DNA of 64,000 nt from an uncultured Anaerovibrio sp. (GTDB taxonomy: Bacteria > Bacillota > Negativicutes > Selenomonadales > Selenomonadaceae). A program made the position numbers and the translations under genes. The DNA lies in the NCBI GenBank assembly GCA_902786545.1, contig CADACU010000009.1, positions 1-64,000 of the forward strand, read 5' to 3'. How positions within the stretch are numbered: position 1 is the first letter of the stretch; every line of letters begins with the position of its first letter. The notes under the pieces were generated by a model, which saw only the letters and a list, made by a program, of their open reading frames with translations, had not been told where the DNA came from and did no database searches. Of this stretch, positions 53,186-63,100 are shown piece by piece.

Positions 53186-53704
53186 GTGGGTAAGATAGAT
53201 TCTATTTTAAAGACCCTTGGAATTAAAGAAAGCGAAGAGGACGAGTTACTTTTGGAATCTGACATTGAGATAAATGAGGGGCCAGTTGAACCCAAAATGA
53301 AACCAGCTGAGCCTGTCAGCGGGAATAACCGCCACATATATGATAGGAAGGTGGTAGGCATGAATACTGGTTCATCCTCAATTCGTGAAGGGGGCAACAA
53401 CGCTGCTTTGGCAAGTGCAATGATGAAGGTGGTAGTAATCAATCCGAAAAGTATTGATGATTGCCAGCAGATTGCCAACTGCTTGAAGGAAAAGCGTCCA
53501 GTTGTTATCAATTTGGAAAATGTGGAGGAGCAGACAGCTATCCGCATTATTGATTTCATCAGTGGTACCATTTATGCCATTGATGGTGCAGTAAACAAGA
53601 TTAGCCGTAATGTATGGCTATTTGCACCAAAGAATGTCAATATTGCTGTAAGTCAGCAGAACCATGGACTGAGCAATATGCCATGGGAACCAAGCAACAA
53701 GTAA
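53186..53704 (+). CDS. sepF: cell division protein SepF
   Basis: A 172-residue protein. A short amphipathic N-terminus (GKIDSILKTLGI) for membrane binding, an acidic linker and a C-terminal SepF domain (about 90-170: VVINPKSIDDCQQIANCLKEKRPVVINLENVE in part, RIIDFISGTIYAIDGAVNKI, WLFAPKNVNI) are in order. SepF polymerises and anchors FtsZ. GTG 53186 starts after GAGGAGG. It is between yggS and proC. Confidence 0.95.
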   Translation: MGKIDSILKTLGIKESEEDELLLESDIEINEGPVEPKMKPAEPVSGNNRHIYDRKVVGMNTGSSSIREGGNNAALASAMMKVVVINPKSIDDCQQIANCLKEKRPVVINLENVEEQTAIRIIDFISGTIYAIDGAVNKISRNVWLFAPKNVNIAVSQQNHGLSNMPWEPSNK

Positions 53705-53746
53705 TTTAGATAATGTACAAAAATTATAGGGAGGCTGGTGATTGTC

Positions 53747-54547
53747 ATGAAAATTGGATTTATTGGTGGAGGATCCATGGGTGAGGCCATTTTGTCCGGT
53801 GCTCTGGCTAAGGATTTGGTATCGCCAAAAGATGTGTTTGTATCTGAAATAAGGGAAGATAGATGTAAGGCCCTTAAAGCTGAACATGGTGTCAATGCGG
53901 TGACTGACAATGATTTTGTTAAAACCGCCGGTCTGGACCTGCTGATTTTGGCTGTAAAGCCACAGGTGGTGACTGAGGTAATGGAGTCCTTAAAGGGTAA
54001 GGTTCCGGCCAAGATGCTGATTGCTTCCATTGTTGCAGGTCTGCCAATTAAAACTATTGAGAAGTATTTCCCGGAAAATCCGATTATCCGCATTATGCCT
54101 AACACACCGTTAGCTGTTGGTGAGGGTATGTCGGCCTATGCTCGGAATGAAAAGGCATCATCCCAGGCTGCCAAGGGAATTCGGGACATTCTCTATGCTT
54201 GTGGACAGGCAGTAGAAGTAAAGGAGACTTTGCTTGATGCTGTAACAGGTCTTTCGGGCAGTGGCCCAGCGTATGGCTTCCTGATGATAGACGCACTGGC
54301 TGATGGCGGTGTGGCCGCCGGACTGCCACGACAGACAGCTATCCTGTTGGCAGCTCAGACTCTGTTGGGTGCTGCCAAGATGGTGGTGGAAACCGGTAAG
54401 CATCCGGATGTATTGCGTGACCTGGTAACCAGCCCGGCTGGTACAACCATTGCCGGTGTACGGGTTATGGAACAGCAGGGCGTCCGTGGTGCACTTATTG
54501 ACGCAGTTTTGGCTGCAACTGAACGCTCAAAGGAATTGGGGAAATAA
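53747..54547 (+). CDS. proC: pyrroline-5-carboxylate reductase
   Basis: A 266-residue enzyme performing the last step of proline synthesis (NAD(P)H reduction of pyrroline-5-carboxylate). It has the N-terminal IGFIGGGSMGEA Rossmann motif, LAVKPQVV, MPNTPLAVGEG and AVTGLSGSGPAYGFL, and the C-terminal VTSPAGTTIAGV. ATG 53747 is preferred over the in-frame GTG 53738 because the protein then begins like the family and GGTGAT lies four bases upstream. It is in the yggS-sepF-proC-ylmH run. Confidence 0.94.
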   Translation: MKIGFIGGGSMGEAILSGALAKDLVSPKDVFVSEIREDRCKALKAEHGVNAVTDNDFVKTAGLDLLILAVKPQVVTEVMESLKGKVPAKMLIASIVAGLPIKTIEKYFPENPIIRIMPNTPLAVGEGMSAYARNEKASSQAAKGIRDILYACGQAVEVKETLLDAVTGLSGSGPAYGFLMIDALADGGVAAGLPRQTAILLAAQTLLGAAKMVVETGKHPDVLRDLVTSPAGTTIAGVRVMEQQGVRGALIDAVLAATERSKELGK

Positions 54548-54554
54548 TTAGTAT

Positions 54555-55346
54555 ATGTCATCCGAACAAAGAGAAAAGATTATAAGATTTTACAAGGGGA
54601 CAGAAGGCGCTGAAACAGCTATTAAGCTGGTGGATATGGCCGAACAGGTTCAGCGTAGCCAAAAGTTTCGCATAAGCGGTTTTCTGGATCCATATGGACA
54701 GGAAATTGCTGAAACCATTGCTGCAAACTATCCTGGTATCCGAGTTGATTTTGAAGGAGGATATCCGGGGGCAGAACGGCAGCGGGCTATGTTTATTGAC
54801 AACACCTTCGGTGGAAATCCCGGCTTTGATATTGTCGTCATAAAGGCCAGCTGGAACGGTCAGTATGAGCATATCGGCCATCGTGATGTGCTGGGTGCCT
54901 TGATGGGCCAGGGAATCGAACGAGACCGGATAGGTGATATTCTGATGAGTGGTGAAACCTGCCGGATTTTGGCGGATGATAAGATGGGCGCCTTTCTGTT
55001 GGATAATCTCACTCAGATTGGCCGCAGCGGAGTTTCCTGTGAACTGGATGATTTAGCCAATATTACCCCAAAGGAAGAACGGTGCAAGGAAATTAAAGCA
55101 ACGGTTGCTTCTTTGCGGGTGGATTCCATCGCTGCAGCGGGGTATGGTTCTTCCCGTAGCAAGGCAGCTTCGGACATTGCTGCTGACAAGCTGAAGCTGA
55201 ATTGGCAGCCGGTAAAAAACGCCTCCCAGTCCGTGAAGGAGGGGGATGTTCTTTCCATGCGGGGGCGTGGACGACTGGAAGTGGTCGAGGTCCGTGGCTC
55301 TACCAAGAAGGGCCGCATAGGTGTGCTATTAAAAAGATATTTTTGA
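54555..55346 (+). CDS. YlmH family RNA-binding protein
   Basis: A 263-residue protein with the YlmH arrangement. The N-terminal domain (FRISGFLDPYGQEIAETIA, GGYPGAERQRAMF) and the middle (HRDVLGALMGQGIERDRIGDIL) are followed by a C-terminal S4 RNA-binding domain (LRVDSIAAAGYGSSRSKA; VKEGDVLSMRGRGRLEV). YlmH proteins bind RNA and have been linked to ribosome quality control and division. It ends the unit, with a terminator immediately after. Confidence 0.93.
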   Translation: MSSEQREKIIRFYKGTEGAETAIKLVDMAEQVQRSQKFRISGFLDPYGQEIAETIAANYPGIRVDFEGGYPGAERQRAMFIDNTFGGNPGFDIVVIKASWNGQYEHIGHRDVLGALMGQGIERDRIGDILMSGETCRILADDKMGAFLLDNLTQIGRSGVSCELDDLANITPKEERCKEIKATVASLRVDSIAAAGYGSSRSKAASDIAADKLKLNWQPVKNASQSVKEGDVLSMRGRGRLEVVEVRGSTKKGRIGVLLKRYF

Positions 55347-55350
55347 TTTT

Positions 55351-55375
55351 AAACCGCCTTCGGGCGGTTTTTTTG
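55351..55375 (+). terminator. terminator after ylmH
   Basis: AAACCGCC (55351-55358), TTCG loop, GGCGGTTT (55363-55370) and a T-run. In most Bacillota the cluster would continue into divIVA; here transcription stops. The 245 bases before the next gene contain no coding frame I can support. Confidence 0.92.
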
Positions 55376-55620
55376 TTCGTTCGGCTTTTTTTAGGAATTT
55401 CTACATAGTTATGTGCGGAAAATGTATAAAAGTCTGCCTTTATCAAGCTTTGTATTTAACAGCCTAATACTGTACGGTCATTTATTGTCAGTTGGGTCGC
55501 TTTGGCGAAGGATGTGCCCCATATCCTGATACATAAGACCATCTTAAAACAGGAAAACAGATTTTTACAGCGAATAAATTGATTAAGATGTTGATATATA
55601 ATGACCGGAGGTATGTTAAT

Positions 55621-57159
55621 ATGGAGAAACACTTTTCTATTCCCATGTCTCGCCGTAATTTCATGAAGCTGGCCGGCATTGCTATGGCAGGAGTTATGGT
55701 GGGGGGGACCAATACATCAAAGACTCAGGCATTTAGTGGTAAGACTTCCACAGCAAATTTCAATGATGCTGATTTGCCAATACTTTATGATGCGGATGTT
55801 TGCGTTGTTGGTGGCGGTGCGGCAGGGACGGCAGCGGCCATCAATGCCGGAAAAAATGGGGCCAGCACTGTTTTGGTGGAGCAGGGAATTTCCCTGGGGG
55901 GACTGGCTACCCAAGGTTTGGTATATCCATGCATGCGGACTTTTATCCATAATAGCGATACCCCATATATTTTGGAGCTTAACAGGCGCATTGAGGAGAA
56001 ACAGGGAGTTACGCCCCTGCTGGGTATTGAAGATGAAAACAGCTACGGTGGCGGGCAAGGATTCTATGTGCCGGAGTGCCTGACCTGGCTTTATGATGAA
56101 TGGTGCGAGGAAGCCGGGGTAACTGTCCTTTATGGTACTACCCTGGTGGGAGCAACAGTAGAGAATGGAACTATTAACGCCTGTGTGGTACAGACGGTAG
56201 ATGGTTTGGCAAAAATTACAGCCAAAAGCTTTGTTGACGCCACAGGTGATGCTTTGTTGTCCCGTTTTGCTGGTGTTCCTACGGAAAAGGGATCGGAGAA
56301 AACCGGACGCAATCAGCCTATGAGTCTGCGCTTTGAGATGAGTGGTATTGATGTACCAAAGGTGCATAAATTTTTCCATAATAAATTGAAAGATACCTGG
56401 ATGGGAGAAAAAACTGACCGAAAATTTGAAGAGGATGTGAAGAAGGGTCGTACTCCCTTTATGGAATTTGCCAAATGGAAAAAGACTGAGAGCTTCTTTA
56501 AAGAGGGCGTCACCAGGGGAGAGGTTACTGAGGATGATATTCTCTATATCCAGGCCTATTCCATTATGGGCAAGCCTCATACCATGTCCATGAACTGCCC
56601 TGAAATTCCACCATTAACCTTCTCATCCACGGATGCTATTTCCCGCAGCCAGGCGATTACTTTTGGGCGTAAGATGACCCGCCGTTTGGCCAGCTTTTTT
56701 AAAAAGAATATTCCTGGCTTTGAAAAGGCCTTTATCAGTAAGGAAGCCAGCATGGTAGGTGTGCGGGAGTCCTGGCGTATTAGGGGAAAATACTATCTTA
56801 CTGAGGAAGTGTATATGAAGCGGGAAAAATTTGTGGATGCGATATGCCGTACCGCTTATCCTATTGACATACACGATGTGAAGCTGGATTTTTATGAAAA
56901 GTTAAAAAAAGGCGAGTATTACGAGATTCCATTTAGGGCACTGATTGCTGACAAGGTGGATAATTTGTTGACGGTTGGTCGCTGTGCCAGCGGAAGCTTT
57001 GTGGCCCAGGCTTCCTTCCGTATTCAGCCAACCTGTATGAGCATGGGAGAGGCCGCCGGTATTGCCGCAGCCTGGGCATTGAAGAAAAATATTCCGGTAT
57101 CTGAGGTTAAATGGGAGGAAATACCAGAAAACCAGCGAAGCTACGTAAGTAAAAGATAG
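55621..57159 (+). CDS. Tat-exported FAD-dependent oxidoreductase
   Basis: A 512-residue protein. A twin-arginine signal (SRRNFMK at 10-16, then a hydrophobic helix to about 35) precedes an FAD-binding Rossmann fold (VCVVGGGAAGTAAAINAG, Gly64-66 and Gly69). It belongs to the FAD_oxidored group, shown by a GISLGGLATQGLVYP segment, DATGDALLSRFAG, and the C-terminal RCASGSFVAQASFRIQPTCM. The physiological substrate is unknown. ATG 55621 is chosen because GGAGGT at 55607-55612 has eight-base spacing and the Tat signal starts there. It stands alone between two terminators, interrupting the ylmH-divIVA order, so it looks inserted. Confidence 0.85.
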   Translation: MEKHFSIPMSRRNFMKLAGIAMAGVMVGGTNTSKTQAFSGKTSTANFNDADLPILYDADVCVVGGGAAGTAAAINAGKNGASTVLVEQGISLGGLATQGLVYPCMRTFIHNSDTPYILELNRRIEEKQGVTPLLGIEDENSYGGGQGFYVPECLTWLYDEWCEEAGVTVLYGTTLVGATVENGTINACVVQTVDGLAKITAKSFVDATGDALLSRFAGVPTEKGSEKTGRNQPMSLRFEMSGIDVPKVHKFFHNKLKDTWMGEKTDRKFEEDVKKGRTPFMEFAKWKKTESFFKEGVTRGEVTEDDILYIQAYSIMGKPHTMSMNCPEIPPLTFSSTDAISRSQAITFGRKMTRRLASFFKKNIPGFEKAFISKEASMVGVRESWRIRGKYYLTEEVYMKREKFVDAICRTAYPIDIHDVKLDFYEKLKKGEYYEIPFRALIADKVDNLLTVGRCASGSFVAQASFRIQPTCMSMGEAAGIAAAWALKKNIPVSEVKWEEIPENQRSYVSKR

Positions 57160-57180
57160 AAAAATATTTAGGATATATAT

Positions 57181-57222
57181 GGACTGTGAATTTGTATAAT
57201 ACATATTCACAGTCCTTTTTTT
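57181..57222 (+). terminator. terminator after the FAD oxidoreductase
   Basis: GGACTGTGAAT (57181-57191) pairs with ATTCACAGTCC (57205-57215), followed by seven T residues. Confidence 0.92.
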
Positions 57223-57359
57223 ACCATCCAAGTGAATATAAGATGAATAATAAGTCATATATTATATAAAATAGGTACTACAGTGTTTTAATAAAGAAAA
57301 AAATATGCTAAAATATAGTGTGGTTTTGACCGTAAAACTATTGCTTTAGGGGGATGAGT

Positions 57360-57962
57360 ATGCTTACACCAGTAGATATTCATAATCAGGAATTTGGCCG
57401 TAGCTTTCGTGGCTACGATATGGAAGAAATAGATGATTTTCTCGATCAGGTAGTAAATGATTACGAGAAGCTGTACCGGGAAAACAATCAGCTGAAACGG
57501 GAGATTGAGCTCAATGAAAAGGAGCTGACCCAATATCACCAGCTGGAGAAAAATCTGCAGGACACTTTGCTGGTTGCTCAGCGCACTGCCGATGAGGTTA
57601 TAAATACTGCCAATTCCCGGGCTGATGAAATCCGTCAGGCCGCCAAGCAGGCTGAGGAAAACATCATTCACGCAGCTGAGGTAGAAGCCAAGCGCCGTTT
57701 GGAAGAAGCTGCCCAGAAGGTTAGGGAAGCCATCAGTGAGTATGAGCGAATTGTCAGTGATAAGCGCCAGTTTATTGCCAAGATGCGCAATATTCTTAAC
57801 ACTGAATTATCCATCTTGGGGGATTTGGAAAATCATATGCCTGATAAGCAGGAGCATGATTTATTGCATACTATGAATGTGGAAATCGGTACCAAAGAGG
57901 CCAATATGCCAGAAGTACCAGTAGTTGAGGATGAGGGCACACATTCAGATGGAAATGATTAA
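57360..57962 (+). CDS. divIVA: cell division initiation protein DivIVA
   Basis: A 200-residue protein. The N-terminal DivIVA membrane-binding domain (TPVDIHNQEFGRSFRGYDMEEIDDFL) precedes a long coiled coil (about 30-165). It localises division or polar proteins at curved membrane. ATG 57360 is chosen because AGGGGG at 57348-57353 is six bases upstream; the ATG at 57354 abuts that site. It is 22 bases ahead of lspA, in the conserved divIVA-lspA-rluD-pyrR order. Confidence 0.94.
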   Translation: MLTPVDIHNQEFGRSFRGYDMEEIDDFLDQVVNDYEKLYRENNQLKREIELNEKELTQYHQLEKNLQDTLLVAQRTADEVINTANSRADEIRQAAKQAEENIIHAAEVEAKRRLEEAAQKVREAISEYERIVSDKRQFIAKMRNILNTELSILGDLENHMPDKQEHDLLHTMNVEIGTKEANMPEVPVVEDEGTHSDGND

Positions 57963-57984
57963 AAATGGTTTGGAGGCAAAGGAA

Positions 57985-58440
57985 GTGCCCTTTGGTTTAG
58001 GACTTATTGTTTTTATTATTGACCAATTGGTAAAAGGCTATATTACTGCTTCAATGCATTTGGGGCAGTCTGTTCCGGTTATCAAAAATTATTTTTATAT
58101 TACCTATGTACTCAATCCAGGGGCTGCCTTTGGTATTTTTGAAAATCAACGGCTGTTTTTTATTGGAGTGGCACTGGTACTGTTGGGAGTAGTAATCTAT
58201 TTCCGCAAACAGCTTATGAAGGAACATATGCTGGTACAGTACGGCGTGGGATTGCTTGTTGGCGGAGCCATCGGCAATCTTTATGATCGGCTGCAGAATG
58301 GCCTGGTCGTTGATTTTTTGGATTTTCGTTTTTGGCCGGTATTCAATATCGCTGATGTAGCTATCTGTGTAGGTGCCGGACTTATAATGTTTGATATTTG
58401 CTTCAGGAGGCAGGAGAATGATTCAGACATTCAAGGTTGA
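57985..58440 (+). CDS. lspA: lipoprotein signal peptidase (signal peptidase II)
   Basis: A 151-residue membrane protease that removes lipoprotein signal peptides. It has four hydrophobic helices, the N-terminal FIIDQLVKGYI, VLNPGAAFG, and catalytic aspartates in GGAIGNLYDR and FNIADVAI. GTG 57985 is chosen because GGAGG (57972-57976) lies eight bases upstream and the product begins close to the first helix. Upstream in-frame ATGs lie inside divIVA. Its end overlaps rluD by 23 bases. Confidence 0.93.
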   Translation: MPFGLGLIVFIIDQLVKGYITASMHLGQSVPVIKNYFYITYVLNPGAAFGIFENQRLFFIGVALVLLGVVIYFRKQLMKEHMLVQYGVGLLVGGAIGNLYDRLQNGLVVDFLDFRFWPVFNIADVAICVGAGLIMFDICFRRQENDSDIQG

Positions 58441-59338
58441 TACTGACAACGAACGCTTGGATGTATTTTTGACCAGAATGCAACCGGATTTTTCCCGTTC
58501 CCATATACAGAAGCTGATTGCTGACGGTGGTGTTACAGTATCCGGCAAGGTTCGTAAGGGAAACTATCGTCTGCATTTTGATGACGAGGTGGAATTGTCC
58601 ATACCTGAGGCCGAAAATGTTGAAATACTGCCGGAGGATATTCCTTTAGATATTCTTTATGAGGATAATGATATTATCGTAATCAACAAGGCCAGGGGTA
58701 TGGTGGTGCATCCAGCCGCCGGAGTCAATTCCGGGACACTGGTAAATGCCCTGATGTTTCATTGCAAGGATTTATCCGGTATCAATGGGGAGATTCGTCC
58801 CGGTATTGTGCATCGATTGGACAAGGATACTTCCGGGGTAATGGTCGCCGCCAAGAATGATAAGGCACATTTGAGCCTGGCCAAGCAGATACAGGAAAAG
58901 ACTGCCAAGCGGATATATCACGCTATTGTCTGGGGCAACATCAAGGAAGAAGCTGGTGTTATCCGAGGAGATATTGGCCGGCATCCCACCGATAGGAAAA
59001 AAATGGCCATTGTGCAGGAAAATGGCAAATCTGCTACCACACATTTCAAGGTACTGGAACGGTTTGGGGATTGTACCTTAATCGAGTGTCGGCTGGAAAC
59101 CGGCCGGACGCATCAAATAAGGGTTCATATGACCTACATAGGTCATCCGGTGGTTGGTGATCCAAAATATGGAGCAACCCGCCATGGAAAGGTAAAGGGT
59201 AATTTTTCAATCCAAGGACAGGCACTGCATTCTATCAGCCTAGAGCTGACTCATCCATCAACCGGTGAGGTTATGACATTCACCAGTCCGTTACCGGATG
59301 ATATGGAAAAGATTTTAAAAAAGCTGCGTAATAAATAG
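58418..59338 (+). CDS. rluD: RluD-type ribosomal large subunit pseudouridine synthase
   Basis: A 306-residue enzyme. An N-terminal S4 domain (RLDVFLTRMQPDFSRSHIQ) precedes the RluA-type catalytic domain with the HRLDKDTSGVMVAAK motif (nucleophilic Asp) and ECRLETGRTHQIRVH. It isomerises uridines of 23S rRNA. ATG 58418 follows AGGAGGCAGGAGA; an upstream in-frame start at 58391 lies inside lspA. The exact family member (RluD versus RluC/A) is not certain. Confidence 0.92.
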   Translation: MIQTFKVDTDNERLDVFLTRMQPDFSRSHIQKLIADGGVTVSGKVRKGNYRLHFDDEVELSIPEAENVEILPEDIPLDILYEDNDIIVINKARGMVVHPAAGVNSGTLVNALMFHCKDLSGINGEIRPGIVHRLDKDTSGVMVAAKNDKAHLSLAKQIQEKTAKRIYHAIVWGNIKEEAGVIRGDIGRHPTDRKKMAIVQENGKSATTHFKVLERFGDCTLIECRLETGRTHQIRVHMTYIGHPVVGDPKYGATRHGKVKGNFSIQGQALHSISLELTHPSTGEVMTFTSPLPDDMEKILKKLRNK

Positions 59339-59364
59339 ATAGTACGGGATTATAGGGGGACTGA

Positions 59365-59919
<555 letters not shown>

Positions 59920-59928
59920 TGATTTTTT

Positions 59929-59958
59929 AATAGGCACTTGTAAAAAAGTGTCTATTTT
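59929..59958 (+). terminator. terminator after pyrR
   Basis: AATAGGCACTT (59929-59939) pairs with AAGTGTCTATT (59946-59956, one G-T pair), followed by TTAA. Confidence 0.75.
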
Positions 59959-60015
59959 AATATTAAATAGGTATATTTATATAGGTGGGGCAGTATAAAT
60001 TTGTTATTTTGTATT

Positions 60016-60050
60016 TTTACTTCCGATAAGTATAAATTATCGGAAGTAAA
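60016..60050. repeat. perfect 14-bp inverted repeat between pyrR and polC
   Basis: TTTACTTCCGATAA (60016-60029) and TTATCGGAAGTAAA (60037-60050) around GTATAAA. No T-run follows on either strand beyond short AT tails. It may be a weak terminator or binding site; the surrounding 59920-60137 has no gene. Confidence 0.7.
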
Positions 60051-60080
60051 TTAAATACCACAAAAATATATACACATACA

Positions 60081-60124
60081 AAAAATACCGTAATCGGCCA
60101 AAATGCAGTGATTACGGTATTTTT
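60081..60124. terminator. bidirectional terminator at the 3' end of polC
   Basis: AAAAATACCGTAATC (60081-60095) pairs with GATTACGGTATTTTT (60110-60124). On the minus strand it follows the polC stop by 14 bases. Confidence 0.9.
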
Positions 60125-60137
60125 ATTTAGTTGTTAT

Positions 60138-63100
60138 TTAGAACAGGCTTAGCTGGTCGCTTTCATCCATTCCGTTCAGGCAGCCATGTACCCGCAGGGC
60201 TTCAATGCTGGTCTTGGTTATACCAGTACGCTTCTTTAAATTTTCTATAGAAGAAAATGGTCCTGCCTTCCGTTTTTTGACGATGGATTTTGCATCCACA
60301 CCACCCAAACCATTTAAGGTAGTAAATGGTGGCAGCAAAGCATTTTCTTCCGGTACCATAATAAATCGGTCGGCACCGGATTTATACAGGTCAACCTTCT
60401 TTACCGTAAAGCCCCGAATAAACATTTCCCAGGCCAGCTGTAAAACCACATAGAGTTCATCTTCCTTGGCATCCATTTTATCCTTGGCTTCCAGCTCCTC
60501 CATTTTCGCCTTAACAGTATCCTTGCCCTTGGAAATAATATCTGAGTCAAAGGCTGCTGCCCGAATGGAGAAATAAGCCGCATAATAAGCCAAAGGATAA
60601 TGTACCTTGCAGAACGCAATACGGTAGGCCATCATTACATAAGCCGTAGCATGGGCCCGTGGGAACATATACTGGATTTTTTGACAGGATTCAATGTACC
60701 ATTCCGGGATTCCGGTCTTGCGGAGAACCTCCACCACATCCGGAGCTACCCCCTTGCCCTTCCGGACCTTTTCCATTGTCTTGAAGGCCAGCAATGGTTC
60801 TACTCCATGATGTATCAAATAAATCATAATATCATCACGGGCGGAAATTGCATTTTGCAGGGTACATGTACCAGCCCGAATCAAATCCTGGGCATTGCCC
60901 AGCCATACATCAGTACCGTGGGAAAAACCAGAAATACGCACCAAATCCGAAAAACATTTTGGGTTGGTATCGGCTATCATCTGACGGGTAAAATTCGTTC
61001 TGAATTCCGGAATACCAAAGGTACCGGAATTAGCTCCCAATTCCTCCTCAGTGACACCCAGAGCATTGGTACAATTAAACAGGCTCAAGGTTGCCGGGTC
61101 ATCAAACGGAATGGTTTTCGGATCACGGTGGGTCAAATCCTCCAGCATTTTTATTACTGTTGGATCATCGTGTCCCAGTATATCCAGCTTAACCAGTCGG
61201 CTAGATATGGAATGATAATCGAAATGAGTTGTAATGGTGCCGGAAGTCTTATCATCGGCCGGATGCTGCAATGGAGTAAAGAAATGTACATCCATATCCC
61301 GTGGCACTACCATAATACCGGCTGGATGCTGGCCGGTAGTCCGCTTCACTCCATTACAACCAATTGCTACCTTATTGATATAAGCCTCTCGCTTGGATTG
61401 GCCTTTTTCCTCATAATATTTCCGGACAAAGCCATAGGCGGTTTTTTCGGCCACAGTAGCAATTGATCCAGCCCGGAATACATTGTCCTTGCCAAACATC
61501 TCCTCAGTATATTTATGGGCCACCGGCTGATATTCACCGGAAAAATTTAGGTCAATATCCGGTACCTTGTCCCCGTCAAAGCCCAAGAAGACGGCAAATG
61601 GAATTTCGTGTCCATCCTTTACCATGGCTGAACCACAAATAGGACAATCCTTATCCGGCAGGTCATAGCCACAGCCATACGAACCATCGGTAATAAATTC
61701 GCTGTGCTTGCAATGAGGGCATCGCCAATGAGGTGGCAGCGGATTTACTTCGGTGATATCCGTCATAGTCGCCACAAAGGACGAACCAACGGAACCACGG
61801 GAGCCTACCAGATACCCATCCAGATTGGATTTGCGCACCAATTTGTGCGCAATAAGATACAATACAGAGAAACCGTGGGCAATAATTGGCTTTAACTCCT
61901 GATCGATACGAGCCTGAACAATTTCCGGCAGCACTTCACCGTACAGCTTTTTGGCATTTTCATAGGTCATCCGTTTTATTTCTTCATCCGCCCCTGGAAT
62001 CATTGGTGAATATAACTCATCCGGAATAGGTTTGAATTTTTCACACATATCGGCGATTTTGCGAGGATTGGTGACAACTGCCTCATAGGCTGCTTCTTCG
62101 CCTAAATACTGGAATTCTGCCAACATTTCCGCAGTGGTACGCAAATACAACGGTGGCTGTAAATCGGCATCATCAAAGCCTTTACCTTTCATCAGGATTG
62201 CCCGGTAAATCTGGTCCTCCGGATTCAGAAAATGCACATCACAGGTGGCAATTAGCGGTTTGTTCAACTTTTTGGCCAGCTCAGCCACCTTTAAATTTAT
62301 CTTAATTAGGTCATTATCATCTTTTATATGGGGAAAATCATCACTTCGTACCAAAAATTCATTATTTCCTATAGGTTGAATTTCCAAATAATCATAGAAA
62401 TCAGCGATTTTCAGCAGTTCTTCATCACTTTCGCCAGCCACAATAGCCCGGATAAGCTCACCGGCTTCACAGGCCGAGCCGATGATCAAGCCTTCCCGAT
62501 ACTCCTGAATAAGCTGTCGGGGCAGTCTTGGAGTTTTGTGGAAAAACCGCAAATGGGACATAGTAATCAATTTGTAAAGATTTCTCAGACCATTTGGGGT
62601 TTTGGCCAAAATAATTATGTGATTGGCCCGTTTTTGCTCGTAATTTTCTCCGACCAAATAACCCTCAACACCGTAGATTATCTTAATATCCAGCGGTCCT
62701 TTTTCAAATACTGTTTTCATTGCCTCAGGAAAAGCCTGTACTACGCCGTGGTCAGTAATGGCAATAGCTGGCCATCCCCATCGTACCGCGGTTTTTATAA
62801 GACTTTCGGCGGAAGAAACAGCATCCATACTGCTCATGGTGGTGTGACAATGCAACTCTACCCGCTTTTCAGCCGCTTTATCCTGCCGTTTTTCCACATC
62901 CACCAGCAACACACTATCTGCAAAAAATACATAATCGTTATCGTACTTATCAAAGCGTGAGGAACCCTTGAGCTTTACCACCGCTCCTTTTTTAGCGGCA
63001 TCTTTCAGGCGATCAAGAACCTTTTCAAAATCCTCCGGGACCTTGAAAAAGGCTTTACAGGTTATACCGTCAGTACTATCGGCCACAGCAAAAAACAGGA

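Noticed and set aside
55717..56580. 287-codon minus-strand frame in the FAD oxidoreductase
   Set aside because: Antisense to a well-supported flavoprotein; no start signal or motif.
60600..61466. 288-codon plus-strand open frame opposite polC
   Set aside because: Antisense to the conserved palm region of polC, low-complexity translation, no ribosome-binding site; a shadow of codon bias.
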